DNA of 64,000 nt from Photobacterium phosphoreum (GCF_002954725.1 NZ_MSCQ01000001.1:717857-781856); one strand, 5' to 3'; counted from the first letter of the stretch, positions 37,894 to 48,749 are shown. The notes: generated by a model not told the origin, from the letters alone. Program-made: numbers and translations.

Positions 37894-38015
37894 GCTGTGA
37901 TATCCAATAAAAGGGAACGGAACAGAGTAGAGGAACGGGCGCATTGTCGCTATTTATTGCGGGAAAACAAGGATAAAGATCTCGTTCTGTAATACGGAGT
38001 TTTTGTGATACAAAT

Positions 38016-38037
38016 AAATAAGACCTGCATCACATAA
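38016..38037 (-). promoter_or_regulatory. Possible CRP site upstream of sdaC
   Basis: Minus strand TTATGTGATGCAGGTCTTAT continuing TT. The left half TGTGAT is a full CRP half-site; the right half is degenerate (TCTTATTT for TCACATTT). It is about 120 bases before the sdaC start. CRP activation of sdaC is known in E. coli; the site here is inferred. Confidence 0.4.
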
Positions 38038-38073
38038 ATTGGCTTGTAAGATTAAAATAAAACGTCTAATTGG

Positions 38074-38682
38074 TTATTTTTTATCTTCCCATATTTGGTT
38101 AGATAGTAGCTTAATCATCTGCGCCGTTGCGCCCCAGATAGAATAATTGTTATAAGGTATTGCATAAACACGGTGACATTCACCACGAAGATGAAACTGG
38201 TGAGATTTGATATTTTTAGGATCAAGCAGGTAATTGAGTGGTACTTCAAAGATAGCATCAACCTCACCAGGGTCTGGTTTGGCATTATAGTTACTGCTAA
38301 TCGTTGAAATAAAGGGAGTGACAATATAGCCACTGGTTGTTGCTAGGGGGGTTAGTTGACCAATAACATTATTGCGCTGACAAATAATACCGGTTTCTTC
38401 ATAGGTTTCACGTAAGGCTGTTGCGATCAGATCGATATCTGGCGCTTCAAAACGTCCACCCGGAAAAGCGATTTGTCCTGGGTGGTGTTTTAAATGCTCA
38501 GCGCGGCGAGTTAATACGACATTGAAGCCTTGCTCTCGAGGTACTAGCGGGATGAGAACAGCTGCGGGTTTGAAATCAATATCATCAGTAAAGTGATGAT
38601 CGATTCTGCGCTTATGGCTAGCATCGTATTGTTGACTTGGTGCCATAAGAAACCGCGTTAGAATTTGCTGCTGTTCACCCAT
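38074..38682 (-). CDS. nudL: NudL-like Nudix CoA pyrophosphatase
   Basis: Nudix hydrolase of the YeaB/NudL (CoA diphosphatase) family. The upstream family motif VVLTRRAEHLKHHPGQIAFPGG runs into the Nudix box G-x5-E-x7-REtyEETGI at about residues 75-98. 202 aa. Located next to pabB as in E. coli; 41 bases separate the two, and both are leftward, so they are probably co-transcribed. Confidence 0.92.
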   Translation of the reverse strand: MGEQQQILTRFLMAPSQQYDASHKRRIDHHFTDDIDFKPAAVLIPLVPREQGFNVVLTRRAEHLKHHPGQIAFPGGRFEAPDIDLIATALRETYEETGIICQRNNVIGQLTPLATTSGYIVTPFISTISSNYNAKPDPGEVDAIFEVPLNYLLDPKNIKSHQFHLRGECHRVYAIPYNNYSIWGATAQMIKLLSNQIWEDKK

Positions 38683-38723
38683 AAAGCCTCCATTAACCGC
38701 TTTTTTCGCTAAATTTAGCGTTA

Positions 38724-40121
38724 TTATAAGGTTGGCAGAATTTTACTTAATTTGTCGAGAGTTTCTTGGTATTCACTGTTTGCATCACTATCAGCAACGA
38801 TCCCACCACCAGCCCATGCATATAAACGATGTTGATAGGCAACCAATGTACGAATCGCAATATTGGTGTCCATGGTGCCGCAACGACTGATATAACCAAT
38901 ACTACCGCAATAGACACTACGTCGATTTGGCTCTAGTTCTTCAATGATTTCCATTGCGCGCACTTTTGGAGCACCAGTAATTGAGCCACCAGGGAAACAA
39001 GCACGTAATAAATCAGTTGTTGAATAATGACTGGATAATTGACCAGTAACGGTACTGACTAAATGATGTACGGCGGGAAAACTTTCAATCGCAAACAGTG
39101 CCGGTACACGAACACTACCGGGGATCGCAACTCGGCCAATATCATTTCGCAGTAAATCAACAATCATCACATTCTCAGCGCGATCTTTAGGGGCTTGTTG
39201 AAGGGCTTGTGCATTCGCACTATCTTCTGTGGCATTTTTACTTCGTGGACGAGTGCCTTTAATCGGTTTTGTTTCAATTCTACCGTGTTTTAATTGTAAA
39301 AAACGTTCTGGTGATACAGAGAGAATAGCGCTGTTATCAGTACGAATAAAACTCGAAAAAGGCGCGCCATTAGCGGCCTCTAAACGGCAATAGGCTTGCC
39401 ATTCATCACCTTGATAACTAGCACTAAATCGTTGTGCGAGATTGATTTGGTAGCAATCACCAGATAATAAATATGACTGTATGGTGTTAAATTTGTTGCA
39501 ATAATCCTCTTTGGTCATATTTGATGACCATGAAGATGTTAATTGGAATGTCGTTTTATGGTTATGGGTTTGTAATATCGTTAACGATTTAGCTTGAGAT
39601 TGCTGTTGGGTTAACCAGGCTAGACGGTGACTATTTTTAGGTTCAATAAGTGATATTTTTTGTAATTTATGATCGACAATCAATGCCCAGTCATAAAGAC
39701 CAACAGCCATTTCGGGTAAATGAATATCATGGGTTGCTGTAGTGGCAATTTTCTCGACTCTACGACCTAAATCATAGCTGAAATAGCCTAATGCGCCGCC
39801 AATAAATGGTAACTCATCAATAATGCTAAGTGACGGTAATAATTCATTTTGTAAGTTATTAATCACCTCAAATGGGTCATCGGTAGTAGTACGTTGGTCA
39901 CCATTTGAAAACTTAATATAAGTTGTTTCATTTTGTGACTCAATTGTGGCTAAAGGATCAGCAACTAAAATATCATAACGATTATCTGGATGCGCTTCTG
40001 CTGCTGAACGTAATATCATTGCCCACGGTAATCCCGATAGTGGTGTAAACCATGAAAGTGCGGCATCTTTTGAGTAAGGCAATGAGGTAATGCTTAATTC
40101 TGGATGTGATTTACAAATCAT
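38724..40121 (-). CDS. pabB: Aminodeoxychorismate synthase component I (PabB)
   Basis: Converts chorismate and ammonia to 4-amino-4-deoxychorismate for folate. Chorismate-binding domain with SGDCYQINLAQRF, the PIKGT motif (PabB-type Lys), AENVMIVDLLRNDIGRV and FPGGSITGAPKVRAM. 465 aa from ATG 40121 against 453 in E. coli; upstream in-frame starts (40184, 40307) would add residues with no family match, and the last overlaps fumA. No good Shine-Dalgarno marks the start, so it is uncertain. Confidence 0.92.
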   Translation of the reverse strand: MICKSHPELSITSLPYSKDAALSWFTPLSGLPWAMILRSAAEAHPDNRYDILVADPLATIESQNETTYIKFSNGDQRTTTDDPFEVINNLQNELLPSLSIIDELPFIGGALGYFSYDLGRRVEKIATTATHDIHLPEMAVGLYDWALIVDHKLQKISLIEPKNSHRLAWLTQQQSQAKSLTILQTHNHKTTFQLTSSWSSNMTKEDYCNKFNTIQSYLLSGDCYQINLAQRFSASYQGDEWQAYCRLEAANGAPFSSFIRTDNSAILSVSPERFLQLKHGRIETKPIKGTRPRSKNATEDSANAQALQQAPKDRAENVMIVDLLRNDIGRVAIPGSVRVPALFAIESFPAVHHLVSTVTGQLSSHYSTTDLLRACFPGGSITGAPKVRAMEIIEELEPNRRSVYCGSIGYISRCGTMDTNIAIRTLVAYQHRLYAWAGGGIVADSDANSEYQETLDKLSKILPTL

Positions 40122-40296
40122 TTTCTTTTTTGTGACAAGAGGTTTGATTGGCGCATAGCGCAATGTTAAGGGCAAGAGTATCATATTCAGCGAAAGACGC
40201 CCAAGATTGAACAGCACTATTTTGTTGTTTAATACCCTACATTCAGGAAGATTAATACAGGGCGCCATGGAATAATAATATTTAACGAGGGTAATT

Positions 40297-41811
40297 ATGA
40301 CCGTCATCTGTAAACAAGATGTAATCAGTAGTGTCGCCGATGCTTTACAATATATTTCTTACTATCATCCTTTGGATTTTATTCAAGCGTTAGAAAAAGC
40401 CTATAACAAAGAGCAGAGCCAAGCTGCGAAAGACGCTATCGCCCAAATTTTAATTAACTCTCGTATGTCAGCTGAAGGACGTCGACCTATCTGCCAAGAT
40501 ACGGGTATTGTTACCTGTTTTGTTAAAATTGGTATGAATGTACAGTGGGACAGTGATTTGACTGTACAGCAAATGGTTGATGAAGGGGTACGTCAGGCTT
40601 ACACCAATGCTGATAACCCATTGCGTGCTTCTGTTGTTACTGATCCTGCTGGTGCACGTAAGAACACTCAAGATAATGCCCCAGCTGTGGTGCATGTTGA
40701 GATGGTCGCTGGTGATAAAGTAGAAATTCAAATTGCAGCCAAAGGCGGCGGTTCAGAAAATAAAACCAAAATGGTGATGCTTAATCCTTCCGATGATGTT
40801 GCTGAGTGGGTAGAAAAAACAGTGCCATTAATGGGGGCGGGTTGGTGCCCTCCAGGTATGTTAGGCATTGGTATTGGTGGTACCGCAGAAAAGGCTGCTC
40901 TACTTGCTAAAGAATCATTGATGGAAGCGGTTGATATCCATGAGCTACAACAACGTGGCGCTCAAACAACAGAAGAAGCATTGCGGTTAGATATTTATGA
41001 TCGTGTTAATCGATTAGGCATTGGTGCTCAAGGCTTGGGCGGTTTAACCACGGTACTTGATGTTAAGGTCAAAAGTGCGCCAACCCATGCCGCTTCTAAG
41101 CCTGTATGTATGATTCCCAATTGTGCTGCAACGCGCCATGTTCACTTTACCCTTGATGGTAGTGGTCCTGCGGAATTAACACCACCAAAACTGAGTGATT
41201 GGCCGCAAGTGACATGGGAAGTGGGCGACAATGTGCGTCGCGTTAATCTAGGTAATATTACTAAAGCAGACGTGCAAGAGTGGCGTTCAGGCGAAACCGT
41301 GTTGCTATCAGGTAAGATCTTAACAGGTCGTGATGCAGCGCATAAGCGTATTCAAGAAATGCTTGCTAATGGTGAAGGCCTTCCTGAAGGCGTTGACTTT
41401 ACTAATCGCTTTATTTATTACGTCGGCCCCGTTGATGCGGTACGTGATGAAGTTGTTGGACCTGCAGGGCCGACAACATCAACCCGTATGGATAAATTTA
41501 CCGAAATGATGTTAGGGGAAGCTGGCCTTACTGGCATGATCGGTAAAGCAGAGCGCGGACCTGCCACTATTGCCTCGATCAAGCAGCATAAAGCGGTGTA
41601 TTTAATGGCAGTTGGTGGTGCGGCATATCTGGTTGCTAAAGCAATTAAAAAAGCCCGTGTGGTTGCCTTTGCTGATTTAGGTATGGAAGCCATTTATGAG
41701 TTTGAAGTTGAAGATATGCCAGTAACGGTTGCCGTTGATGCTGAAGGTGTTAATGCTCACCAAACAGGCCCTGATACATGGCGTGTAAACATAGCTGAAA
41801 TGGCAAAGTAA
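40297..41811 (+). CDS. Fumarate hydratase, class I (iron-sulfur)
   Basis: Reversible hydration of fumarate to malate in the TCA cycle. Single-chain class I enzyme: alpha domain with PICQDTG and CMIPNCAATRH (cluster cysteines), KGGGSENKT, and beta domain with GPAGPTTSTRMD and GKAERG. 504 aa. It is the E. coli FumA/FumB/FumD-type family, but the sequence looks closer to the 500-aa proteobacterial branch than to E. coli FumA (548 aa). GAGGGT precedes the ATG; divergent from pabB. Confidence 0.93.
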   Translation: MTVICKQDVISSVADALQYISYYHPLDFIQALEKAYNKEQSQAAKDAIAQILINSRMSAEGRRPICQDTGIVTCFVKIGMNVQWDSDLTVQQMVDEGVRQAYTNADNPLRASVVTDPAGARKNTQDNAPAVVHVEMVAGDKVEIQIAAKGGGSENKTKMVMLNPSDDVAEWVEKTVPLMGAGWCPPGMLGIGIGGTAEKAALLAKESLMEAVDIHELQQRGAQTTEEALRLDIYDRVNRLGIGAQGLGGLTTVLDVKVKSAPTHAASKPVCMIPNCAATRHVHFTLDGSGPAELTPPKLSDWPQVTWEVGDNVRRVNLGNITKADVQEWRSGETVLLSGKILTGRDAAHKRIQEMLANGEGLPEGVDFTNRFIYYVGPVDAVRDEVVGPAGPTTSTRMDKFTEMMLGEAGLTGMIGKAERGPATIASIKQHKAVYLMAVGGAAYLVAKAIKKARVVAFADLGMEAIYEFEVEDMPVTVAVDAEGVNAHQTGPDTWRVNIAEMAK

Positions 41812-41842
41812 TGTGTTTTATTCGACAATAGAGTAGATGTTA

Positions 41843-41877
41843 AAAAAGGCTTCTCAATAAGGAAGCCTTTCTTTTTT
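41843..41877. terminator. Terminator between fumarase and pyrC
   Basis: AAAGGCTTC / GAAGCCTTT stem (41845-41853 with 41862-41870), then CTTTTTT on the plus strand. It lies between convergent genes. Confidence 0.9.
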
Positions 41878-41900
41878 AAGCGAGGATCATTGGTGTTAAC

Positions 41901-42932
41901 TTAAGCGTTAACTGTCCAAAGCATCATTTCACCGGCTTTAATAGGTACAACGGTGTCATTACCAAATTGCAGCTCTTCAGTTACTTTCCATGCGTTTTTG
42001 GTTAAGGTAATAGTATCTGTATTACGCGGTAGACCATAGAAATCAGCACCATTGAAACTTGCAAAGGCTTCTAGCTTATCGAGCGCATTCGCTTGTTCAA
42101 AGACTTCTGCATAGAGTTCGATTGCCGCATGAGCAGTATAAGACCCTGCACAACCACAAGCCGCTTCTTTACGTCCTTTGACATGGGGTGCGCTGTCAGT
42201 TCCCAAGAAGAATTTCGCATTCCCACTGGTCGCTGCCGCCACTAATGCTTGCTGATGAGTGTTACGCTTTAAAATCGGTAAGCAATAGAAGTGAGGGCGA
42301 ATACCGCCGACTAACATATGGTTACGGTTAAACATCAAATGGTGTGCAGTAATTGTTGCGCCAACATTTGGACCTGCGTTGCGAACAAACTCAACCGCAT
42401 CAGCCGTTGTGATATGTTCAAGCACAATTTTTAATGAGATGAATTCATCAACGATAGGGCTTAATACCGTATCAAGGAATGTTTTCTCACGGTCGAAAAT
42501 GTCAACATGATCATGGGTGACTTCGCCGTGGATAAGTAAGGGCATTCCCACTTCTTGCATGGCTTCTAATGCAGGACGAATTTTATCTATGGATGTAACA
42601 CCTGAATCAGAGTTTGTGGTTGCGCCAGCGGGATACAGTTTAGCGGCATAAATATGACCAGAGGCTTTTGCTTTTTTAATTTCTTCAGCAGACGTGTTAT
42701 CGGTAAGATAGATAACCATTAACGGTGTAAAGGTTGATACTGGCTGAGCGGCTAAAATGCGGTTACGGTAAGCGAGAGCAGATTCGGTATCAATAACGGG
42801 AGGGATTAAATTAGGCATGATAATCGCACGGCCCATGTAACGGCTAATATCTCTGACCGTATCTTTTAATACATCGCCATCACGTAAGTGTGTGTGCCAA
42901 TCATCAGGACGAGTTATCGTTAATGTTGTCAT
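41901..42932 (-). CDS. pyrC: Dihydroorotase (PyrC)
   Basis: Cyclises carbamoyl aspartate to dihydroorotate in pyrimidine synthesis. Class II dihydroorotase: HxH at residues 13 and 15 (DWHTHLRDG), carboxylated-Lys segment [11 protein letters not shown], metal ligands in LIHGEV and LEHITT, catalytic Asp in LGTDSAPH. 343 aa against 348 in E. coli. AGGGA lies upstream of the ATG. Confidence 0.96.
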   Translation of the reverse strand: MTTLTITRPDDWHTHLRDGDVLKDTVRDISRYMGRAIIMPNLIPPVIDTESALAYRNRILAAQPVSTFTPLMVIYLTDNTSAEEIKKAKASGHIYAAKLYPAGATTNSDSGVTSIDKIRPALEAMQEVGMPLLIHGEVTHDHVDIFDREKTFLDTVLSPIVDEFISLKIVLEHITTADAVEFVRNAGPNVGATITAHHLMFNRNHMLVGGIRPHFYCLPILKRNTHQQALVAAATSGNAKFFLGTDSAPHVKGRKEAACGCAGSYTAHAAIELYAEVFEQANALDKLEAFASFNGADFYGLPRNTDTITLTKNAWKVTEELQFGNDTVVPIKAGEMMLWTVNA

Positions 42933-43137
42933 TTTGTTTCCCTACCAAAAAATTTGCCCGATTCTAAAAGTATCCTTCGTTGAAGTAAAGTTGATAAATC
43001 AAACAATGTGGTTAATTGCTGCTTTAAAGCGCAATCGTTTGCTGTAAAGCAATAAAAAAGGGAAATACCCACCAATCTCATGATCGATGAGTTATTCAAT
43101 GAGAACGTAAAGTACCCGCTCCACCTTAAAGCACTGG

Positions 43138-45141
43138 TTAGAGCTTAAAGCGACTTACCAGGGTATTTTGTTCGGTGGCTAAATGTTCAAGTTTTACCCC
43201 GGTATCAGCCATTTCTTCCATAGCGTTATAACTATTATCCGCAATGTGGCTAATATCTTCGAGGCTACGGGCAATTTCAGTTGTCGTACAACGCTGCTCT
43301 TCAGCGGCTTGCGCGATTTGACTGCTCATATCACTAATTTCAATAATAATCGCTTGAATTTCTTCCATTGAACTATTGGCATTAGAAGCAAGACTTATAC
43401 TGTTATCCATTTCAGTTACACAGCTTTGCATCATGGTCATTGCTTGGCCTGAGCTGGTTTGTAAGTTTTTGATCATTGCTTCAATTTCTGAGGTGGAATC
43501 AGTAGTTCGTTTAGCCAGTACTCGCACCTCGTCAGCAACGACGGCAAATCCACGACCTTGCTCACCAGCTCTTGCGGCTTCAATTGCAGCATTGAGTGCT
43601 AACAGGTTTGTTTGATCGGCAATATTACGAATAACATCTAAAATCGAACCAATATTACTGCTCATTTTTTGTAGTTGTTCAACAGCATGGACCGATTCAT
43701 CTAAACGGGTAGAAAGCTGGTGGGCAGTATTAATATTACTGGTCATCACTTCGCGACCAGTCGCTGATGCTTGTTCGACCTCATTAACACGCTCCATGGT
43801 GATTTGGGCACTTTTTGATACATCGGTGACAGAATGCTCCATTTCAACCATTGCTGTTGCTGCTGAGGCTGTTTGTTGACGTTGGCTATTTAAGCGCAGC
43901 TTGGCTTCTGCCGTTGTGGCATGATTTTCAGTGGCAACAGTACTGAGTTCTGATGATGCGTGGCTAATTTGGCTTAATATCTGTTGTAAGTTTTCAGCTA
44001 ATGTATTGATATGATTGCTTAGTTTGCTAAATTCGATAAAGTGACTAGTTTCAGTGCGTTGCGTCATATTACCTGCTGTTAGTGCGTCTAACGTTTTCAG
44101 TATGGCCACTAAAGGTTGACGGACACTACGTGCTAAATACCAACCGACGACGATGGCTAAAAATATAACGGTAATACTGATGATAATCGCTTTAGTGACT
44201 ACATCCGTGTAGGTTTTGTCAGCGGTGGTAATAGTTTGGCTCATTTGGCTATTAGCTTGTTTATTAAAATCACCAACAATACTCATTGCTTGATTAATTT
44301 CTTTCGCTAATGTGGCTATATTACTGTAAAGGCGATGTTGTGCTTGAATATATTCAAAGTGTTGATCTAACACGCCATCTTTACGACCAATATCAATACT
44401 GTATTGTTCTACAGAGTCGTTAAATTCTTGTTTTAATTTCGGCTGTAATGTGGAGAGAGAACGGAAGGTGTTTTTAAGATGATTGACGCTGACTTTATTG
44501 CTCTTAATCGCCTTTTCGATGGCTGTGGCATCATCAGATGCTAATGCATCTAAAGTGATTGTTTCTGTTTCTTTTAATTTTTCAAAATAGTTTTTAGACA
44601 GCATTTTGACTGCAATATTATCTTGTTCGTTAATGAACTCCTTCATGCCTATGTTGAGTTCTGTTTGCAGTTGTTGGAATTGACGTGCGGATTGTTGGCG
44701 ATCATCGGTAGCAAGTAGTAGTAATCGATAGTTTGTCATCGCAATAATAGCTTCAGCAAAATAGCGTTTTTCTAATGCTGTTAATGCTTGAATCGATTTG
44801 GTTAATTGTGGATTATTTTTAGTGACCTGCTCAAGTTGATTGCGAGTTTGTTGAAAAACACGGGTTTGTTTTTCAAATTCAGTACTGTAGGTTGTCATTG
44901 CTTGAGGATCTTGGCTGGTTAGATAATCCTTGAAGATCTTATCTGCTACCAATAGTTGTACGCTGACATTATTTGAAACTGAAACTAGGGGTAAGGCATC
45001 AGCAGTAATTGATTTTAATTGGTTATGAATACGACTAACACCATCAAGCATAAACATAATGGTGATGACAAATAATGAGACTAAGATAGCGAAGCCTAAG
45101 TACATACGGCGTATGACTGAGGGTTGAGATTTTTTTTTCAT
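43138..45141 (-). CDS. Methyl-accepting chemotaxis protein
   Basis: Inner-membrane chemoreceptor, 667 aa from ATG 45141 (AGGGAT upstream; a longer frame to 45231 has no support). Helix 1 at about residues 12-34, a helical periplasmic domain of about 280 residues (4HB/CHASE3-like), helix 2 near 320-340, HAMP, then the signalling coiled coil with the hairpin tip [20 protein letters not shown]. It ends SRFKL, without the CheR/CheB-binding pentapeptide. Ligand unknown; stands alone without che genes. Confidence 0.93.
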   Translation of the reverse strand: MKKKSQPSVIRRMYLGFAILVSLFVITIMFMLDGVSRIHNQLKSITADALPLVSVSNNVSVQLLVADKIFKDYLTSQDPQAMTTYSTEFEKQTRVFQQTRNQLEQVTKNNPQLTKSIQALTALEKRYFAEAIIAMTNYRLLLLATDDRQQSARQFQQLQTELNIGMKEFINEQDNIAVKMLSKNYFEKLKETETITLDALASDDATAIEKAIKSNKVSVNHLKNTFRSLSTLQPKLKQEFNDSVEQYSIDIGRKDGVLDQHFEYIQAQHRLYSNIATLAKEINQAMSIVGDFNKQANSQMSQTITTADKTYTDVVTKAIIISITVIFLAIVVGWYLARSVRQPLVAILKTLDALTAGNMTQRTETSHFIEFSKLSNHINTLAENLQQILSQISHASSELSTVATENHATTAEAKLRLNSQRQQTASAATAMVEMEHSVTDVSKSAQITMERVNEVEQASATGREVMTSNINTAHQLSTRLDESVHAVEQLQKMSSNIGSILDVIRNIADQTNLLALNAAIEAARAGEQGRGFAVVADEVRVLAKRTTDSTSEIEAMIKNLQTSSGQAMTMMQSCVTEMDNSISLASNANSSMEEIQAIIIEISDMSSQIAQAAEEQRCTTTEIARSLEDISHIADNSYNAMEEMADTGVKLEHLATEQNTLVSRFKL

Positions 45142-45493
45142 AATATCCCTAATGACATAAAAGCTGAGAATGATGCACTTAATGATCGCAATATCCTTTA
45201 CAACGATGATATGTAGTGCGAAATCAATCATTAATAGTGTTTGATTTCATTGCTATAATTGATATTTATAATGTTACGTTAGTTTGATTCATCTATCGGC
45301 GCGAACTTCAAACTCTTGACTGTTTGAGAGGATGATTGGTGAATATTTTGACAGTTGTTGCAAAAATAACGGAAAAAGATGAAATGAAGCGTGAAAAAAG
45401 TGTTTAAAACGGTGTCCAATATTGCCCTCTACATCTTGGTAGCGCATACTCAACTCAGAATACATTTAAGCTGATTATTTAATGGAGTCAGGT

Positions 45494-45844
45494 ATGGCTG
45501 AAGAAACTATTTTTAGTAAGATCATTCGCAAAGAAATTCCAGCAGACGTTTTATATCAAGATGAGCTAGTAACGGCATTCCGCGATATTAATCCTCGAGC
45601 ACCAAGCCATATTCTTATTATTCCAAATAAATTGCTGCCAACGGTTAATGACGTTGAAGCTGAAGACGAATTAATGATGGGGCGTATGTTTACCGTTGCA
45701 CGTAAACTTGCAACAAGTGAAGGCATTGCTGAAGATGGTTACCGTTTGATTGTTAATTGCAATCCTTTTGGTGGCCAAGAAGTTTATCATATTCATATGC
45801 ACTTATTAGGCGGTCGCCCATTAGGTCCAATGATTGTGAGTTAA
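45494..45844 (+). CDS. hinT: HinT purine nucleoside phosphoramidase
   Basis: Histidine-triad hydrolase of AMP-lysine-type phosphoramidates. [17 protein letters not shown] is the family N-terminus and the catalytic triad HIHMHLLGG sits near residue 100. 116 aa from ATG 45494, with GGAG (45484-45487) six bases upstream; the in-frame ATG at 45482 overlaps that site. First gene of the hinT-ycfL-lpoB-thiK cluster seen in E. coli. Confidence 0.95.
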   Translation: MAEETIFSKIIRKEIPADVLYQDELVTAFRDINPRAPSHILIIPNKLLPTVNDVEAEDELMMGRMFTVARKLATSEGIAEDGYRLIVNCNPFGGQEVYHIHMHLLGGRPLGPMIVS

Positions 45845-45871
45845 TCGCGATAAATTCTTAGCATAAAATTG

Positions 45872-45967
45872 CAAGAGAATGTACTGATCATAAAAGCTTG
45901 AGCATGGCATCGCTAATCTATAAATAATGATTAGAGGTTAGTCACTCAAGCTTTTTTCATTCTCTTG
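45872..45967 (+). repeat. Three-tier nested inverted repeat after hinT, includes terminator
   Basis: Outer arms CAAGAGAATG (45872-45881) / CATTCTCTTG (45958-45967), middle arms AAAAGCTTGAG (45892-45902) / CTCAAGCTTTT (45945-45955), inner arms CTAATC (45913-45918) / GATTAG (45929-45934). The middle stem followed by six T acts as a terminator for hinT. The extra outer arms make a 96-base palindromic unit that might be a small repeat element. Confidence 0.7.
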
Positions 45968-46046
45968 AGTAAACTTATATATTAATACTGATAAGTAACC
46001 CTATTGAAACTTAGGAGGCTACAGCCTCGCTGTACACGAATGTAGC

Positions 46047-46460
46047 ATGAAGTATATATCTGCGTTGTCGATATTGTTGGTCGCACTAGTTACAGGTTGT
46101 AGTGGCATGACAATATCAGGGATTAGTCTTGAGAAGGGGAATCACCATGTTGTCATCGGTAATACCGTATTAGCCAGTCAGCTTGAGTTTAGTCATTCAC
46201 AGGCTGAACTGCGTAATGGCTATTTAGATGCATCAGTTGAGGTCATGAATAAAACTGACGCAGCGATATCATTGGATTATCACTTTTATTGGTATGATGT
46301 GAATGGGTTAGAAATAAATCAGCCTACGACAACATGGCGCACACTGACCATTAATCCGGGTCAAGTGCTGTTATTGCAGGCGCTGGCACCAAGCACTGCC
46401 GCCACGCAATATCGTATTGCCGTGCGTGATGCAAATAATTGTTCGATAATAAATAGATAA
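46047..46460 (+). CDS. ycfL: YcfL-like lipoprotein
   Basis: DUF1425 lipoprotein, function unknown, encoded next to lpoB as in E. coli. Signal peptide with lipobox LVTGC (Cys18). 137 aa. The ATG at 46047 has no adjacent Shine-Dalgarno; a strong AGGAGG (46012-46017) lies 30 bases upstream and can pair in GAGG/CCTC, so the start or translation control is unusual. Followed by lpoB after 18 bases. Confidence 0.85.
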   Translation: MKYISALSILLVALVTGCSGMTISGISLEKGNHHVVIGNTVLASQLEFSHSQAELRNGYLDASVEVMNKTDAAISLDYHFYWYDVNGLEINQPTTTWRTLTINPGQVLLLQALAPSTAATQYRIAVRDANNCSIINR

Positions 46461-46478
46461 TATTGAAAGGTAAGTAAG

Positions 46479-47075
46479 ATGAAAAAGAGTGTAATGGCCT
46501 TGTTAGCAGCAGCAACATTATTAGGCGGTTGTGCCCAACCTATTAATTATGGTGGTGGATTTGGTGGAATAGAAAAGGCAGTCACTAATTTTGGTTCCAG
46601 TGATTTAGAAACATTAACTTCATCAATGGTTGATAACATGCTTTCATCTGCCGCTATTCGTTCTATAACAGCAACAGGTGACCCGATTGTTGTGGTTGAT
46701 AGTCTTAAAAATCAAACGCGTAAGCATATCGATACCAGTGCTTTAACCGCGATGATCAGTGAGCAATTACAAGACTCTGGTAAATTCCATTTTGCTGATC
46801 CTGCGCGCGTTAAAGCTGTTCGCCAACAATTAAATTTCCATGAAGATGATCGTTTTGTTAATCAAAGTACGGCAATCCAATTTGGTAACATGGTTGGCGC
46901 ACAATATATGCTTTATGGCCACGTATCAACTGTAATGAAATCAACATCAAATGGTAAGCAAGCCTATTATAAAGTTACAATGCGGTTAATGGATTTGAAG
47001 TCTGGTGTTATTGAATGGTCTGACCAAGATCAAGTGATGCAATCGACATCAACCAATAGCGTTGCTTGGCAATAG
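46479..47075 (+). CDS. lpoB: LpoB, lipoprotein activator of PBP1b
   Basis: Outer-membrane lipoprotein that stimulates the peptidoglycan synthase PBP1b. Lipobox LLGGC with Cys18; the globular domain (DPIVVVDSLKNQTRKHIDTSALTA onward, QYMLYGHVSTV) matches E. coli LpoB. 198 aa; the proline-rich linker of E. coli LpoB (213 aa) is replaced by a short Gly/Ser region. Follows ycfL closely and precedes thiK. Confidence 0.93.
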   Translation: MKKSVMALLAAATLLGGCAQPINYGGGFGGIEKAVTNFGSSDLETLTSSMVDNMLSSAAIRSITATGDPIVVVDSLKNQTRKHIDTSALTAMISEQLQDSGKFHFADPARVKAVRQQLNFHEDDRFVNQSTAIQFGNMVGAQYMLYGHVSTVMKSTSNGKQAYYKVTMRLMDLKSGVIEWSDQDQVMQSTSTNSVAWQ

Positions 47076-47115
47076 TGAAATAGTGAAGTATTAGTATCAG
47101 GTGAAGGATTGCAAT

Positions 47116-48027
47116 ATGGGTTGTTATGAAAAGTTTGATAGTAATCTTTTACGTTCCTTACCTGATACTGAACTTATCTCAGCATCAATGTTAACGGGTG
47201 GACTCACTAATCGTTGTTGGAAATTAGTATTATTTCACCCTTTAACTGATCAAACTAAACACTATGTGTGGCGGCCATTATCGGTTGCTGCTCAAGCATT
47301 TGGTATTGAACGTCAACATGAATATCAGCTACTCACGATGATATCTGATACTGGTTTAGCCCCTAAACCGTTACAGTTACTTGTGGATACCGACTCACAA
47401 ACAGATCAAGTGATAGGGTTGTTAGTTGAATGGCTTACTGGCATGGAAGCGACAGTCGATTTTTCCAATACTGCATTGTGCCAACTACAAGCAAAAGTAC
47501 ACCAATTGCCTGTACCTAGTTGGCGGTTAGACATTCAACAGCGAGGGCTGCATTATTGGCAATATATAAATGCCGCACATAAAACACCGCAATTGACTTC
47601 AATTCATTATTTCTTTCAACATCAACCGATACCTACAGCGTTTGATGATTGTTGCTGTCACTTTGATCTTGGTCGTTATAACGTCATTGTGCCATTTCCA
47701 GTCAATGGCTTAACGGAAGATGCCAAAATTATCGATTGGGAATATGCAGCGGCCGGTGATCCTAGTTTAGATTTGGCGATGACAATTATTGCCAATGAGT
47801 TAAATCTTGAATTGGCTGTGAGTGATTATTGTGATCATCGCCAGTTGCTTGAAAAGGGAACACAGTTTAATAAAAGTGATTGGCTGCAAGCTGTTCGTGG
47901 TTGGCAACCGTGGTGTCAATATTTGGCATTATTATGGTATTACGTGGGGTATCAGGTTTGGCATCAGCCACAATATCTACGCGATGCTTTGCAATTACAG
48001 CAACAACTTATTGAATACATTAATTGA
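47116..48027 (+). CDS. thiK: Thiamine kinase-like phosphotransferase (ThiK)
   Basis: APH/choline-kinase fold enzyme, in E. coli phosphorylating thiamine in salvage. Catalytic loop CHFDLGRYNV supplies Asp and Asn of the HxDxxxxN motif and IDWEYAAAGDPSLDLA the metal-binding Asp. 303 aa from ATG 47116 (AAGGAT upstream), longer than E. coli ThiK (274). Function assigned mainly by position after lpoB. E. coli nagZ, which follows thiK there, is absent here. Confidence 0.8.
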   Translation: MGCYEKFDSNLLRSLPDTELISASMLTGGLTNRCWKLVLFHPLTDQTKHYVWRPLSVAAQAFGIERQHEYQLLTMISDTGLAPKPLQLLVDTDSQTDQVIGLLVEWLTGMEATVDFSNTALCQLQAKVHQLPVPSWRLDIQQRGLHYWQYINAAHKTPQLTSIHYFFQHQPIPTAFDDCCCHFDLGRYNVIVPFPVNGLTEDAKIIDWEYAAAGDPSLDLAMTIIANELNLELAVSDYCDHRQLLEKGTQFNKSDWLQAVRGWQPWCQYLALLWYYVGYQVWHQPQYLRDALQLQQQLIEYIN

Positions 48028-48181
48028 GTTGTTATGACTATTATTTGAGTGAATATGTTTTTGTAGACGGGATCATGTTTTTTGTTTTAATTTTGTTAAA
48101 CACTACTTTGATTATGGATTTAACGTTGCTATGTCGGTATAGATAGTACGTAAAATTATGACTAGATAGTGAGGGATAACA

Positions 48182-48721
48182 ATGATTATTTATTTACATG
48201 GTTTTGACTCTACAAGCCCTGGTAATCATGAAAAAGTATTGCAATTACAATTTATTGATTCAGACGTTCGTTTTCTAAATTATAGTACGCTGCACCCTAA
48301 GCATGATATGCAACACCTACTGAAAGAAGTACATAAGTTACTTGAAGCCAGTGATGATTCCCAACCTTTAATTTGTGGTGTTGGTCTAGGTGGTTATTGG
48401 GCTGAACGGATTGGATTCCTTTCTGGTATAAAACAGGTGATGTTGAACCCTAATTTACACCCAGAGAGCAATATGGAGGGTAAAATAGACCGTCCAGAGG
48501 AATATGAAGACATTCTGACAAAATGTGTAACAAATTTTCGTAAAAAAAATACAGGAAATTGCCTCTGTATCCTTTCAACTAATGATGAAGTGTTAGATAA
48601 TCAGCAAACAAAAGATGCGCTAGATCAATTTTACGACATTGTGTGGGATGACAATGAATCACATAAGTTTGCAAAAATCTCGCAGCATCTACAAAAAATA
48701 AAAGCGTTTAAAGCGCAGTAA
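48182..48721 (+). CDS. ycfP: YcfP, alpha/beta-hydrolase-like protein (UPF0227)
   Basis: Almost identical pattern to E. coli Ycf[50 protein letters not shown] (nucleophile elbow reads GLG rather than GxSxG), [15 protein letters not shown]. 179 aa. The elbow has no Ser, so hydrolase activity is doubtful. Role unknown. Upstream of ndh as in E. coli. Confidence 0.92.
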   Translation: MIIYLHGFDSTSPGNHEKVLQLQFIDSDVRFLNYSTLHPKHDMQHLLKEVHKLLEASDDSQPLICGVGLGGYWAERIGFLSGIKQVMLNPNLHPESNMEGKIDRPEEYEDILTKCVTNFRKKNTGNCLCILSTNDEVLDNQQTKDALDQFYDIVWDDNESHKFAKISQHLQKIKAFKAQ

Positions 48722-48749
48722 TAACGGAACCATTACCTCCTACATATCA

